Below, in pieces: positions 53,200-63,339 of a stretch of 64,000 bases of DNA. This stretch comes from Bactericera cockerelli (Eukaryota > Arthropoda > Insecta > Hemiptera > Triozidae): contig CM044963.1 of NCBI GenBank assembly GCA_024516035.1, positions 27,783,968 to 27,847,967 on the forward strand. The letters run 5' to 3'. Below the pieces are notes generated by a model. That model ran no database searches. It saw only the letters and a program-made list of their open reading frames with translations, and was not told where the DNA came from. The position numbers were made by a program, and so were the translations under genes. The number at the start of each line of letters is the position of its first letter. Position 1 is the stretch's first letter.

Positions 53200-53345
53200 T
53201 TTCAAAATCTATTATATTGAGTCTTTTAAAATTGTTTCAGAAATTGTTTGCAGTTCTTTCATGTTCAGGTTGAATTTCTTGAAAAAATTAATCCCGAATT
53301 GACTAATGGTTCCTCGCGATCCAAACCATAATCCTAATACTTCAT
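53200..53345 (-). pseudogene. LINE ORF C-terminal fragment
   Basis: The minus-strand frame reads 'LGLWFGSRGTISQFGINFF' then 'KKFNLNMKELQTISETILKD' and a stop; 'FGSRGT' followed by a short helix is seen near the C-terminus of R4/RTE-like LINE proteins (from memory of the family). It abuts the 5' LTR directly. Confidence 0.5.
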
Positions 53346-53355
53346 ATGTTCTTTG

Positions 53356-53622
53356 TGGATAGTATTACTGTAGCTACCATGACAGTAGTTCCCATGACAG
53401 TAGTTATCATTACAGTAGTTACCATGACAGTAGTTATCATTACAGTAGTTACCATGACAGTAGTTATCATTACAGTAGTTACCATGACAGTAGTTATCAT
53501 TACAGTAGTTACCATGACAGTAGTTATCATTACAGTAGTTGCCATGACAGTAGTTATCATTACAGTAGTTACCATGACAGTAGTTATCATTACAGTAGTT
53601 GCCATGACAGTAGTTAGGTATC
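53356..53622. repeat. 30-bp minisatellite, about nine units
   Basis: The unit is 'catgacagtagttatcatta' plus 'cagtagttac', itself two related 15-mers. 30 is a multiple of three, so both strands stay open; these frames are not genes. Confidence 0.9.
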
Positions 53623-53654
53623 TACTACTTTATTAGAAAGACAAAGTATAAAAT

Positions 53655-54155
53655 AGTTACAAAATAAAATGGTTTGAAAGTTAATAAATGATTATTTTTA
53701 AATAAATACATAATAAAGAAGCTAATAATAATATGTATACATATGAAAAAAACAATAAAATGTATACAATAAAAATGAAGAAGAATAGAAAATATTTGAA
53801 ACATATGTCCTAATTAAAGGGCGGGGTGCCAGCGTCGATGGCATGTTGAATACACCGGTTCCCTTCAGAACACCGAAGTTAAGCGACATCCAGCGAGGTT
53901 AAGACTTGGATGGGTGACCATTCAAATTCTAATTCTCGTGACGCTGGCTTTTCCCGGCCCCACTCAGGCTGGGTGAGGTCAATGTGAGTAGCAGGTTTGT
54001 GAGTTTCCTGCGAATGGAGGGTAAAACCCCCGTCGTGATATGACCATGGCAGTTGAAAGCGACGTTAAAACCCCACTTAAAAAAAAAAAAAAAAAAAAAA
54101 AAAAGGGCGGGGTTATTGCCTGTGGCAATCTCTTCGCCCTATACTCTACCCTATG
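53655..54155 (-). mobile_element. Family G repeat, interrupted by a 5S-SINE
   Basis: Body 53655-53827 and end 54102-54155 ('gggcggggttattgcctgtg' and 'gcaatctcttcgccc'). The 5S-SINE lies between. Confidence 0.7.
53828..54101 (+). mobile_element. 5S-rRNA-derived SINE, intact, poly-A, 12-bp TSD
   Basis: AAAGGGCGGGGT stands on both sides (53816-53827 and 54102-54113). The head (53828-53925) follows 5S rRNA: 'gttgaatacaccggttccct', A box 'gaagttaagcg' at 53875-53885 and C box 'ggatgggtgacc' at 53908-53919. The central block 'ccactcaggctgggtgaggt' to 'gaatggagggtaaaaccccc' is shared with the tRNA-headed family A. The tail is 'gttgaaagcgacgttaaaac' and a run of about 25 A. Internal promoter elements look usable by TFIIIA/Pol III (inference). 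Confidence 0.92.
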
Positions 54156-54165
54156 TAATGATAAC

Positions 54166-55105
54166 TATAAGGGTTGGGTGGAAGACATTGCCATAGGCAA
54201 TAACCCCTCCCTTTAGTTAGGACATATGTTTCAAAAATTTTCTATTCTTCTTCATTTTTATTGTATACATTTTATTGTTTTACTTCCGAGAAATTTCTAA
54301 TATTAGAAATCGGAAGTATTGTGTTCGTTTTTGTAAAAAAAAATATTTTTTTGCTCCGATTTCAATTTTTTTCATATTTCTGGACGTTTCATAACTTACT
54401 GAGTAAATTTGGTTTTGTGTCTGTCTGTCGGTCTGTCGGTCTGTCGGTCTGTCGTTCTGTCGGTCTGTTAAAACGATTCCTTGTAACGCGCAAATCTCGG
54501 AAACTACTCGACCGATTTTGATGAAATTTTGCACACATCTAGGAGACATTCTGTAGATGGTCCCATTTTAAATTCATCGAATTCGTACTAGCGGCTCTTG
54601 GTGAAAGACACCATGCGCCTGACCACTAACTTTTTACTTAAATGCTTATATCTCGTGAACGGTACACCCGATTTTGATGAAATTTTGTATGTATATGCAT
54701 ATTATTGTTTCACACAAGCTTTTTATATTGTCTTTTTAACTAATTATAATTTGACTCTGATATTTAAGAAAATCCGAAATTTTGAACAATAAAGTCAAAA
54801 AATAAGAACCACGACTTGCCAATACAGAATTTTTTGTAGAATCTAGAATGTATAAAAAACGGTTTTCTACCATATAAAACAAATTTGAAGAAAATCGGTT
54901 CAGTCGTTTTGGAGATACAAGTAATTTAGTATAAAAACTCAAAATTCGCACGTGTACACAATGTGAAACAATCACGAGGAAGTATTATGTCCATAATTGG
55001 CAGTGTTTTTTTCATTTTTTCACTGTTAAAATTATTATTTATATGTACAATTGTACATACTGTCCCTTTGTATCTAATAAAGAATTGTATAATAATAATA
55101 ATAAT
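54166..55105 (+). mobile_element. Family G repeat, interrupted by family J
   Basis: 54166-54281 starts 'aagggttgggtggaagacat' and 55006-55105 continues 'ttcactgttaaaattattat' to (AAT)n. The complete order matches 512-742. It faces the minus-strand G copy ending at 54155, so the two form an inverted pair. Confidence 0.75.
54282..55005. mobile_element. Family J repeat, 724 bp, complete copy
   Basis: Starts with the hairpin 'acttccgagaaatttctaat' and 'attagaaatcggaagt', contains a (GTCG/TCTG)n stretch, 'accgattttgatgaaatttt' twice, and ends 'cataattggcagtg'. Both borders are defined by the interrupted family G copy. Only Ts flank it, so the duplication, if any, is 2-4 T. No ORF; the class is unknown. 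Confidence 0.7.
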
Positions 55106-55109
55106 ACCC

Positions 55110-55450
55110 CGGGTTCAACTGATCCGGGACATGACATTTGGGATATTGCAATGCATTGCATTGTATTGTTAGATATTTATTTCGCATTCTAATTGCCTGT
55201 TTTCAACACTTATTTTAAATCAATATTCTTCCAATTTTTAATATTCTTCCAAGAGTATCTCCTCGTCCAACATTCTTCTTGAAATCATTGAAATTGTAAA
55301 CACATCTAGAGAGGAGCTATATGGAGACTCCTAATTGTTTTTTGTAGGTACTTATATTTATTTATTTATTTTTACAAGGTTTACATAACAAGTTTATTGG
55401 TACTCTATTACAATGTAGACCTTAGGAAATAGATAAAAGATATAATAATT
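55110..55450. other. Intergenic, no gene seen
   Basis: AT-rich sequence between two family J copies. Confidence 0.5.
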
Positions 55451-55607
55451 ACTTCCGAGAAATTTCTAAGATTAGAAATCGGAAGTATTGTGTTCGTTTT
55501 TGTAAAAAAAAATATTTTTTTGCTCCGATTTCAATTTTTTTCATATTTCTGGACGTTTCATAACCTACTGAGTAAATTTGGTTTTGTGTCCGTCTGTCGG
55601 TCTGTCG

Positions 55608-55653
<46 letters not shown>

Positions 55654-56190
55654 TAAAACGATTCCTTGTAACGCGCAAATCTCGAAAACTACTCGACCGA
55701 TTTTGATGAAATTTTGCACACATCTAGGATACATTCTGCAGATGGTCCCATTTTAAATTTATCGAATTCATACTAGCGGTTCTGGGTGAAAAAGACTATG
55801 CGCCTGACCACTAACTTTTTACTTAAACGCTTATATCTCGTGAACGGTACACCCGATTTCGATGAAATTTTGTATGTATATGCATGTTATTGTTTTACAT
55901 AGACTATTTATATTTATTTTTTAATTAATTAAAATTTGACTCTGATATTTCAGAAAATCCGAAATTTTGGACAAAAAAGTAAAAAAATAAGGACCACGAC
56001 TTGCCGATACAGAATTTTTTGTGGAATTTAGAATGTAGAAAAAACGATATTCTACCATATAAAACAAATTTGAAGAAAATCGGTTGAGCCGTTTTGGAGA
56101 TACAAGTAATTTTCGATAAAATCTCAAAATTGGCACGTGTTTACAATGTGAAGCAATCACGAGGAAGTATTGTGTCTATAATTGGCAGTG
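55451..56190. mobile_element. Family J repeat, 740 bp, complete copy
   Basis: Same limits as 54282-55005 ('acttccgag' to 'ataattggcagtg'), with a longer (TCTG)n tract at 55588-55652. The sequence is close to the first copy. It is the same orientation and about 450 bp downstream. Confidence 0.75.
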
Positions 56191-56560
56191 TTTTTTTATT
56201 ATAAATTATAGTAAATAAGTATAATTGGATAAGAAATCTTAGTTAAAATCTTAGTTAAAAACATGGTTAACACTAACATAACACTAAAATAAATCAAAAA
56301 GGTGGACATAAATGAATTCTTAAATAAGTTTTTATATTTTGAAAATATTTGAAGAATTTTGAGAGGAAATTTGGAAACCGCAGCTATTAGATAGAATTGT
56401 AAAGGCGCCTAGCTTTATTAGATGGATAGAATTGTATTGTATTGTATTGTATTGTAATGAAACAAACTACAACAGCACCTGATCCCGAAGATGTCACTTT
56501 GACCTTTCCAATTTTTACATTGCTGCGAAAGCTGGGTATCTTTCTTTTTTTTAAATTGTC
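56191..56560. other. AT-rich, short (TTGTA)n tract
   Basis: 'attgtattgtattgtattgt' at 56430-56455. No gene is seen. Confidence 0.5.
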
Positions 56561-56561
56561 C

Positions 56562-57062
56562 TGAAAAGAGAGAGAGAGAGTGTGAGAGGGAGATAAAGAG
56601 GGCCAGAAAGAGAGCAAGTGCGAAAGATAAGGAGAGAGAGAGAGAGGGAGAGATAAAGAGGGAGAGAGAGAGAAAGAGAGGAGAGAGAAAAAGAGAGAAG
56701 AGAGAAAAAGAGAGAGAGAGTGAGAGAAAGAGAAAGAGAGTTTGAGAGGGAGATAAAGAGGGTCATAGAGAGAAAGAGAGAGAGCAAATGCGGAAGATAG
56801 GAAAAGGGGGAGAGAGAAGAGAGATAGGAGAGAGAAGGAGAGAGAGATAGAGAGAGAGGGGGAGGAGAGAGAGAGAGAGAGAGAGAGATAGAGAGAGAGA
56901 GGGAGAGAGAGAGAGAGAGGGGAAGAAGAAGAGAACATAAATTCCTAGGTGAATATGGGATAGGAAGACAGAGAGAGAGAGAGATAGAAAAAGGGGGAGA
57001 GAGAAAGGACGGGAGAACAAGTGAGAGAGAAAGGGAAAGAGGGATAAGGAGGAGAAATGGGA
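56562..57062. repeat. (GA)n-rich purine tract up to the gap
   Basis: GAGAGA and GGGAGA units. 'gagggagataaagagggyca' and similar phrases recur at 56585 and 56750, so part is duplicated. Minus-strand frames are compositional. Confidence 0.93.
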
Positions 57063-57162
57063 NNNNNNNNNNNNNNNNNNNNNNNNNNNNNNNNNNNNNN
57101 NNNNNNNNNNNNNNNNNNNNNNNNNNNNNNNNNNNNNNNNNNNNNNNNNNNNNNNNNNNNNN
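57063..57162. other. Assembly gap, 100 Ns
   Basis: Exactly 100 N. The left side is a GA tract and the right side a SINE. True distance unknown. Confidence 0.98.
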
Positions 57163-57345
57163 CCCGATTAGGACTATTAAGTCCCATTATTTTAGCAGTA
57201 AGCTCAAGACTCATTATAATGTGGTACAAATTCCAAATGGGAGGATAACCTGTCATGTCCCGGCTGGGTTTCGAACCCGCGACCTCTCGAATATCTGAAT
57301 TACCAGAGTGCCGCGTTTACCACTGAGCTATTGGGAAGATAAGTA
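57163..57345 (-). mobile_element. tRNA-derived SINE, family E-like
   Basis: Minus strand: 'caatagctcagtggtaaacg' (A box), 'actctggtaattcagatatt', B box 'gcgggttcgaaacccagccg', then 'gggacatgacaggttatcct'. The 3' end is lost in the gap. Confidence 0.75.
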
Positions 57346-57489
57346 GGAAAATGATTTCAATAAGGAGAGAGAGGGGATGGTAAAGAAGAGAAGGGAAAAC
57401 AACATATGTATGTCTCCAGTGTAATACAACTTCCTCCCTCTTCTCCCATCGACTGCACTGCCCTCTGGCGTGATGTTAAATCTATCCCC

Positions 57490-57686
57490 CCTATCTCCCT
57501 CTCTCTCTTTCTATCTCTCTCTCTCTAACTCTCTCTCTCTATCTCTCTCTCTCTAACTCTCTCTCTCTATCTCTCTCTCTCTCTCTCTCTTTATCTCTTT
57601 CTCTCTCTCTCTCTCTATTCTCTTTCTCTCTCTCTCTCTCTCCCTCTCTCTATTTATCTCTTTCTTTCTCTCTCTCTCTCTCCCTC

Positions 57687-57732
<46 letters not shown>

Positions 57733-58120
57733 TCTCTATCTCTCCTCTCCAGCGTATGAGAATCCCAACACTTTGCCTATTCTCATTATTGCCCCCCGGA
57801 TTTTATTTCTTCCTCCCTCATCTGAATCCCTACCCCTCCCTTCTTCTCATTATCCACCTCTTTGTCTCCTTCCTTTTTTAACCCTCCCCTCCCCTCTTCT
57901 CATTACCCACTCTCCCTCCTTTCATATCCCTCCCCTACCTCTCCCCTCCCCTCTGCTTTGTTTTTTCTCCCACTCCAAACAATTTTTTCCCCCACTTAAG
58001 TTCTTTCACCATTAGCTTTAATGTGTTCTATATTTATCCCCCACACTCTTATTGTAATGCTTTTTAACTCTCTCCCTCTCTTTCTTTCCTCTCTTCCACT
58101 CTCTCCCTGTCTTCCTCCCC
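57490..58120. repeat. (CT)n tract followed by C/T-rich block
   Basis: 57490-57750 is (CT)n with TATCTCTC interruptions. 57800-58115 is CCCTCCCCT- and TTCTTCTCATTA-rich, with 'ccctcccc' and 'ttctcattaycca' recurring. Frames are compositional. Confidence 0.9.
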
Positions 58121-58221
58121 ATCTTTCTCACACGTTTTATTTTTTTCCTGACGCCGGAGATCTAGTACAGAAAAAAAGCAGAAAGCTTGAGATAGAAAAC
58201 ATGTTTTGTTAGCAGAATATA

Positions 58222-58620
58222 AAGGTAAAACAAAGAGGGAGATAGAGAGAGATAAAGATAGAAAGAAAAAAAGAATGAGTAAAAGAGAGAGAAAAAGAGA
58301 AATTGAGAGAAAGAGAGGAAGAGAAAGAAAGAGAGCAAAAGCGAGTTAAAAAGAGAGAAAGAAAAAAATAAAGAAGAAGAAAAAGAAAGAGATAAAAAAA
58401 AAGAGAAAGAAAAAGAGGAAGAGGAAGAAAAAGAAAGAGAGAAAGAAAAAGAGGAAGAGAAAGAAAGAGAGCAAAAGAGAGAGAAAGAAAAAGAGAAAGA
58501 GGGAGAGAAAGAGAGTAAAAGAGAACAAAGTGAGATAGAGAAAAGAGATGTACAAACATAAACAAAGAGATACAGAAAAGAAAATGTAAATGAAATGAGA
58601 TATGAAAAATGAGAAAAAGT
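58222..58620. repeat. GA/GAAA purine tract
   Basis: GAAAGAGA and GAAAAAGAGGAAGA units; 'agaaaaagaggaagagaaag' type segments repeat at 58410 and 58445. Frames on both strands are compositional. Confidence 0.9.
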
Positions 58621-58796
58621 ATAAAAAAAACAATAGCTATAAGTTATTATTATTATCATTAAACATTTTCGGTCAAACTTTATTAATTAAATTTAAAACA
58701 ATATGTTTTAGACAAAATATAACAAATTTGGCGCACAAACAAAGTACCTACGTGTTTATTGAGAGTACAAGAATATTAAACTCAACTATAAAACTA

Positions 58797-58918
58797 CAAA
58801 ACCTCAGTCGCTGGATCGATAAGGCGGTAGATTTGAAATCGGAGGTTGGTGGTTCAGATACCAAGTTGAGCAAATATTTGGTGAAGCGAGTTTGAGTATA
58901 GTTGAGTAGATGTGCTGA
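58797..58918 (+). mobile_element. tRNA-derived SINE, family D
   Basis: 'aacctcagtcgctggatcga', 'taaggcggtagatttgaaat', B box-like 'ggttggtggttcagataccaa' (degraded), 'ttggtgaagcgagtttgagt'. Confidence 0.65.
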
Positions 58919-59147
58919 AGGTTTCACATCCTTTATCTCCATCTGTTCCATTGAAGCTTTATCAATTTGATGTTCAATAAAAATTATTAATAATAATTGC
59001 TTATGTGTCAATTTCTGCATTATATAATACTTATTTTTTATACATAAAAAAAATATTTTAGAAAGCCAGACTGAATAGTCAGATGACAGTGTCACACGGT
59101 CGAGAAGTTCTCAATTATAATATAATTATACATCACGAAAGTGAATA

Positions 59148-59372
59148 ATAATACTCTTTAGTGGAAAGTAACCACCAAGCAAGGTTGATGCTCAAAGCAT
59201 TTTTTACCACCTCACAGTTTTACCTAACCCACAGAGTTTTACTACAATGCGGTCATATTATTTTATATTCAAATTAATGAGAAAAAGTTCATTGAGTGGA
59301 ATTCGAACCAACGGATCCCTAAGATACCCGGATTATCAGACTAGCGCCTTAACCACTGAACTACCAATTGAC
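59148..59372 (-). mobile_element. tRNA-derived SINE, family C
   Basis: Minus strand: 'tggtagttcagtggttaagg', 'cgctagtctgataatccggg', B box 'tggttcgaattccactcaat', 'ctttttctcattaatttgaa' and 'aactctgtgggttaggtaaa' before the 3' block. Confidence 0.75.
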
Positions 59373-59599
59373 AAAAAAATGATAAGTGTAACTATAAGAA
59401 GTTATGAATTCCGATTGAATGAAACACTGTAGATTGTTCCATGAAAACAAACCAGCTAAAAAACATCATACATTTTGCTGCTATTCAATTAAATGATTGA
59501 AACTATTGATGATGATGATTACAAATAAAATAATAATAATGATATTTATTTCTGTATCTTTTGTAAATAATTTTTTGTGTTTCCACGAAGTATTTGTAA

Positions 59600-59670
59600 A
59601 TGCTATGAGCACAAGTAGACTCGTATTCTAGAAGACCGAGGTTCGAGCCCCGAGCAATGCAAATTTTTGG
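59600..59670 (+). mobile_element. tRNA-like SINE head, unassigned
   Basis: 'gctatgagcacaagtagact', then B box 'gaggttcgagccccgagcaa'. It is followed at once by a GA tract. Confidence 0.4.
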
Positions 59671-59694
59671 TAAAGCTGACAAGAAAACAAGACA

Positions 59695-59870
59695 GAGTGA
59701 GAAAGTATAAAGGGAGAGTTAGTAAGAGCGAGAGAGAGAGAGAGACAAAAAAAAGAGGAAGAAAAAGAGAGAAAGAGAAAGAGAGAGAGAAAAAAAAGAA
59801 GAAGAGAAAGAGAGAGGGAGAGAGAGGGAGGGAGAGGGAGAGAGAGAGAGAGAAAGAGAGAGAGTACAGA
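59695..59870. repeat. (GA)n-rich purine tract
   Basis: GAGA, GAAAAAGAGA and GGGAGAGA units next to a SINE head. Confidence 0.9.
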
Positions 59871-60097
59871 TTGTGAAAAATAATATACTATGTGATCAAT
59901 AGAGTGAGTTACGGTACAAAAGAGAGAGGGAGATAGAGAGTATGGGATGGAATTAGGGAGGGAGGTAGCACCGCATAGGGAAAGATATTTAGGGAGGAGA
60001 GTTAGCAGATATTAATGTGGTGCCAATTTAGGAGGTCGAAATTTGAAATTTCGGGCAGTGATTTGAAAAGTTTCTTCATTTCCGCTATGAAACCTCA

Positions 60098-60590
60098 CTG
60101 AACTCTCTCTCTCTCTCTCTCTCTTTCCTTCCACTTCTTTCTCTCTCTCTCTCTCTCTTTCCTTTTCCCTCTCTATCTTTTCTTCTCCTCTTTCTTTCTC
60201 TCCTGTTCTCTCTCTGTCTCTCTCTCTTTCTCTTTCCCTCTCCCTCTCTTTTTTCTTTCTCTCTTTCCCTCTCTCTCTCTCTTTCTTTTCCTTTATCTTT
60301 CCCTTTCCTTTTCAGTCTTTCCTTCTCTTTTTCTCTCTATCTCTCTCATTCTGTTCCTCTATCTTTCCCATTCCCTTACTTTTCTATCTTTCCTTCTCTA
60401 TCTCTTGCTCTCTTTCTTTCCTCTTCTCCACACTCCCTCTCTGTTTCTCTTTCACTTTTCCTCTTTCTCTTTCTCTCTTTAAACTTAACTTCTCTAATTA
60501 ATTATTTTTTTTTCTTCTATTCCATCTCTTTCTCTACCTGTATCTCTCTCCCTTTCTCTTCTCTTTATGTATCTTTCTCATTTCACAAAT
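60098..60590. repeat. (CT)n-rich pyrimidine tract
   Basis: CTCTCT, TTCCTTT and CCCTCTC units with (CT)11 at the left end. Confidence 0.9.
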
Positions 60591-60644
60591 TAATAAGTCG
60601 TGGGAGTTTTTCTACGTATTTTAGAGTCTCATAGTTAGCATTTT

Positions 60645-60925
60645 GGTATTTATGTATAATAATTTAGTATTTATGTATAGTTTTAGTATTTATGTATATT
60701 AATTTTAGTATTTATGTATATAGTTTTAGTATTTATGTATATAATTTTAGTATTGATATATATAGTTTTAGTATTTATGTATACAGTTTTAGTATTTATG
60801 TATATAGTTTTAGTATGTATGTATATAGTTTTAGTATTTATGTATACAGTTTTATTATTTATGTATATAGTTTTAGTATGTATGTAAGTATATAGTTTTA
60901 GTATTTATGTATGTAGTTATAGAAT
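60645..60925. repeat. ~21-bp minisatellite, about 13 units
   Basis: The unit core is TTTTAGTATTTATGTATATA with g, with small variants. The 67-codon + frame across it is a by-product of the 21-bp period. Confidence 0.9.
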
Positions 60926-60929
60926 GTTT

Positions 60930-61300
60930 GTACTGTGTGTCGATGGCAGGTTATATAAAACATAATGTTATAGTGCTATAATGAGTTAGCTGTTAGACCA
61001 TCAGATCCCATTATACCTACCAAAATTAATTTGATACAATTAGGAGTCCAGCACAATTAAATCAGCACTATTTTGTGCTGCCTAATGGTGTGAGAATGTG
61101 TTTATGGGTGAGAATTTGCTTATGAGTGAGAGTGTGTTATGTTATGATTGAGAATGTGTTTATGGGTGAGAATGTGTTTATGAGTGAGAATGGTGAACCT
61201 TGACCTAAATATGACTCGCCATTTCAATCTATGAGTCTGGACTGTCTGGAGGTGTTTTGACCTTAAAGTGTAATGGCAGGTCAGGAGGTATCTTTTGACT
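60930..61300. other. Intergenic with short tandem phrases
   Basis: 61090-61200 contains 'gtttatgggtgagaatgtg' type 19-20-bp units four to five times. No gene is seen. Confidence 0.5.
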
Positions 61301-61307
61301 TTAAAGT

Positions 61308-61440
61308 GTGACCCGAGTAGCTTGAGCGACGGACTTGCAACCTGAAGTTCGGTAGTTCGAGTCCCGCTTTTAGGCGTAGATTTAGCGAAGCTAGTTCGAA
61401 TAGTTGTGATATCACGAAAGTGATTAACACAAATAATATG
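61308..61440 (+). mobile_element. tRNA-derived SINE, family D
   Basis: 'gacccgagtagcttgagcga', 'cggacttgcaacctgaagtt', B box 'ggtagttcgagtcccgcttt', 'tagcgaagctagttcgaata' and 'aagtgattaacacaaataat'. Confidence 0.8.
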
Positions 61441-61659
61441 ATATTTTATATCTACTTGATTTAAAGAAGAAGTCTGTCTCGTACAGACTAACCTTGGTTA
61501 GTAAATTTACAATCTGCAAATAATTTTATATCTTACACTGTAACGTGTCAAATTTTACATTTGCCTAAGACATGAATTCTAACAAGATTGCTTTGATAAT
61601 TTTCTACATTATTATTATTATTCCCTTTTCTGTGAAACCATGTACCAAACCTTTGTTTC

Positions 61660-62155
61660 TCCTTCTCCTATCTCTCTTTTTTTTCTCTCTCCCTCTCTCT
61701 CTCTCTTCCTCTCTTCCCGTCTCTCCCCATCTCTCTCCCTTTCTCTCTCTGCCCTTCTCTCTCCCCTTCTCTCTGCCCATCTCTCTCTCTCTCTCTCTCT
61801 CTCCGCCCCTTTCTATATCTCTCTTCTTCACTGAATTACTAGAAATTTCCTTCCAAAATGCTTTTCAATTAAACTGGATTATCTTCCATATTTCACGCTT
61901 TTCCCTTCTTAACTCTCACTCTTTTTCTCTCCCTCTCGTGTTATCTCCCAAGCTCGCTCTCTCACTCTTACTTTCTTCTCTCTCTCTCTCTCACACACTT
62001 ACTTTCTTCTCTATCTCTCTCTCACTCTTACTTTCTTCTTTATCTCTCTCTCTCTATCTCTCCCTCCCCCTCTTTCTCTTCCTCTCTATTTCTCTTTTTT
62101 TGTCACACTCACTCTTAATTTCTTCTTTCTCTCCCTCTCTATTTCTCTCTCTCAG
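61660..62155. repeat. (CT)n-rich pyrimidine tract
   Basis: CTCTCT runs with an embedded 'actcttactttcttctctat' unit used about four times at 61960-62060, a minisatellite within the tract. The long + frame (239 codons) is compositional and ends in a SINE. Confidence 0.9.
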
Positions 62156-62157
62156 AA

Positions 62158-62430
62158 ATCACCGTGGCCGAGTGAGTGCAATGCCTAATAGCGCGCTATT
62201 AGGCATTGCACTTGCGGTGTTCGATCCCCAGCGGTACAGGACTTTTTTCTGGTCTGTTCTTTGGTGTTCGGGGTCCACTCATACCTCGTGAGGAAACATG
62301 AGTTGCTACTTTAATAAGATCAGCAACCAGTGGCGAAATTATATGCAAAAATTAGGATATTAAAAGATATGGAAAAAGTTCTATAATTCTGCGCTACCCA
62401 CTAAAAAGTGTGATATAATAGCACAAAGAA
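62158..62430 (+). mobile_element. tRNA-derived SINE, family F, with palindrome in the head
   Basis: 'tcaccgtggccgagtgagtg', a 36-bp perfect palindrome (62176-62211), then 'gcggtgttcgatccccagcg' (B box), 'ggtctgttctttggtgttcg', CCTCGTGAGG and 'agcaaccagtggcgaaatta'. The tail ends near 'agcacaaagaaattttattt'. Confidence 0.8.
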
Positions 62431-62489
62431 ATTTTATTTTTTTGTGCTATTATATTATTATTATTATTATTTCTTTTCTCTTTTCATTA

Positions 62490-62635
62490 TTATTATTTCT
62501 CTCTCTCCTTCTTTCTCTACATTTCTCTGTGTCTCTCTCTTTCTCTGCATCTCTCTATCTGTCTCTCTTTCTGCCCCCTCTGTCTCTCTCTCTCCCTACC
62601 TTTTCTCTCTCTCTCTCTCTTTGTCTCATTCCTCA
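62490..62635. repeat. (CT)n-rich pyrimidine tract
   Basis: CTCTCT and GTCTCTCT units after a short (TTA)n. Confidence 0.9.
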
Positions 62636-62787
62636 GTTTCGAAAGACAACCGCTCGAGAAGTTTTCATACTAAGAGTCCTGTTATTCAGTAACCCCCCTG
62701 GTGGCTGCCTTAAATAGTGACTTTGACAAGGAAGGAACAGAAATATACAAAAAAGAATACAAAATATTCAAGACAACTATACATTTA

Positions 62788-62917
62788 GGGCGGAATTAAT
62801 AGACAACATCAATAACTTAAGTCGTTAGTAAGTGTCGATTTTCCCTTCCTACACAGTACGCAATCCGTGTCTTAGCGCCACAGAGGTATTATACAAAAAC
62901 GTCTATTAATTCCGCCC
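62788..62917. mobile_element. Harbinger-type MITE, 130 bp, TSD TTA
   Basis: TIRs GGGCGGAATTAATAGAC and GTCTATTAATTCCGCCC, with TTA at 62785-62787 and 62918-62920. It is the third and solitary copy of the family at 11115-11378. Confidence 0.88.
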
Positions 62918-62955
62918 TTAATAATTATATTCAGAAGTAAACAACCCCAGAAGCT

Positions 62956-63279
62956 GCCAGCCTCCGTGGCGTAATGGTTGTGACTACTGCCCGTAGTCCA
63001 GAGATCGTGAGTTTGATCCCCGGTTGGGGCAGACTTTTCGAAGGAAATTCTCATCCCTCAAACACGTGAGGCTGGTATTTCCGGCGCTACCTAGGCTGGG
63101 TGAGGTTAATGTGGCTAGCTGGTACGATTCCCAGCGAATGGAGGGTAAAACTCCCGTCCTGAGTATCTCAAATCAGGACGTTAAAACTTAATAGAATCAA
63201 CTGATCACAGTAGATCAAATAAAATTAGGTCGCAGTGTTAATTGTAAGTTTTTCACTGAAAACTCTCCAACCATGTCAC

Positions 63280-63334
<55 letters not shown>
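62956..63334 (+). mobile_element. tRNA-derived SINE, family A, full length
   Basis: Head 'gccagcctccgtggcgtaat', B box 'gagtttgatccccggttggg', 'gtgaggctggtatttccggc', central block 'ctaggctgggtgaggttaat', 'gtggctagctggtacgattc', tail 'caaatcaggacgttaaaact', 'aattaggtcgcagtgttaat' and (AAT)18 or so at 63281-63334. The best full-length reference copy of the (AAT)n-tailed subfamily. Confidence 0.88.
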
Positions 63335-63335
<1 letters not shown>

Positions 63336-63339
63336 CCCC

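Noticed and set aside
53342..53636. Overlapping ORFs on both strands (Thr/Val/Met repeats)
   Set aside because: By-product of a 30-bp repeat; both strands open.
53828..53925. Functional 5S rRNA gene
   Set aside because: Similarity stops after the promoter region and continues into a SINE body with poly-A and target duplication.
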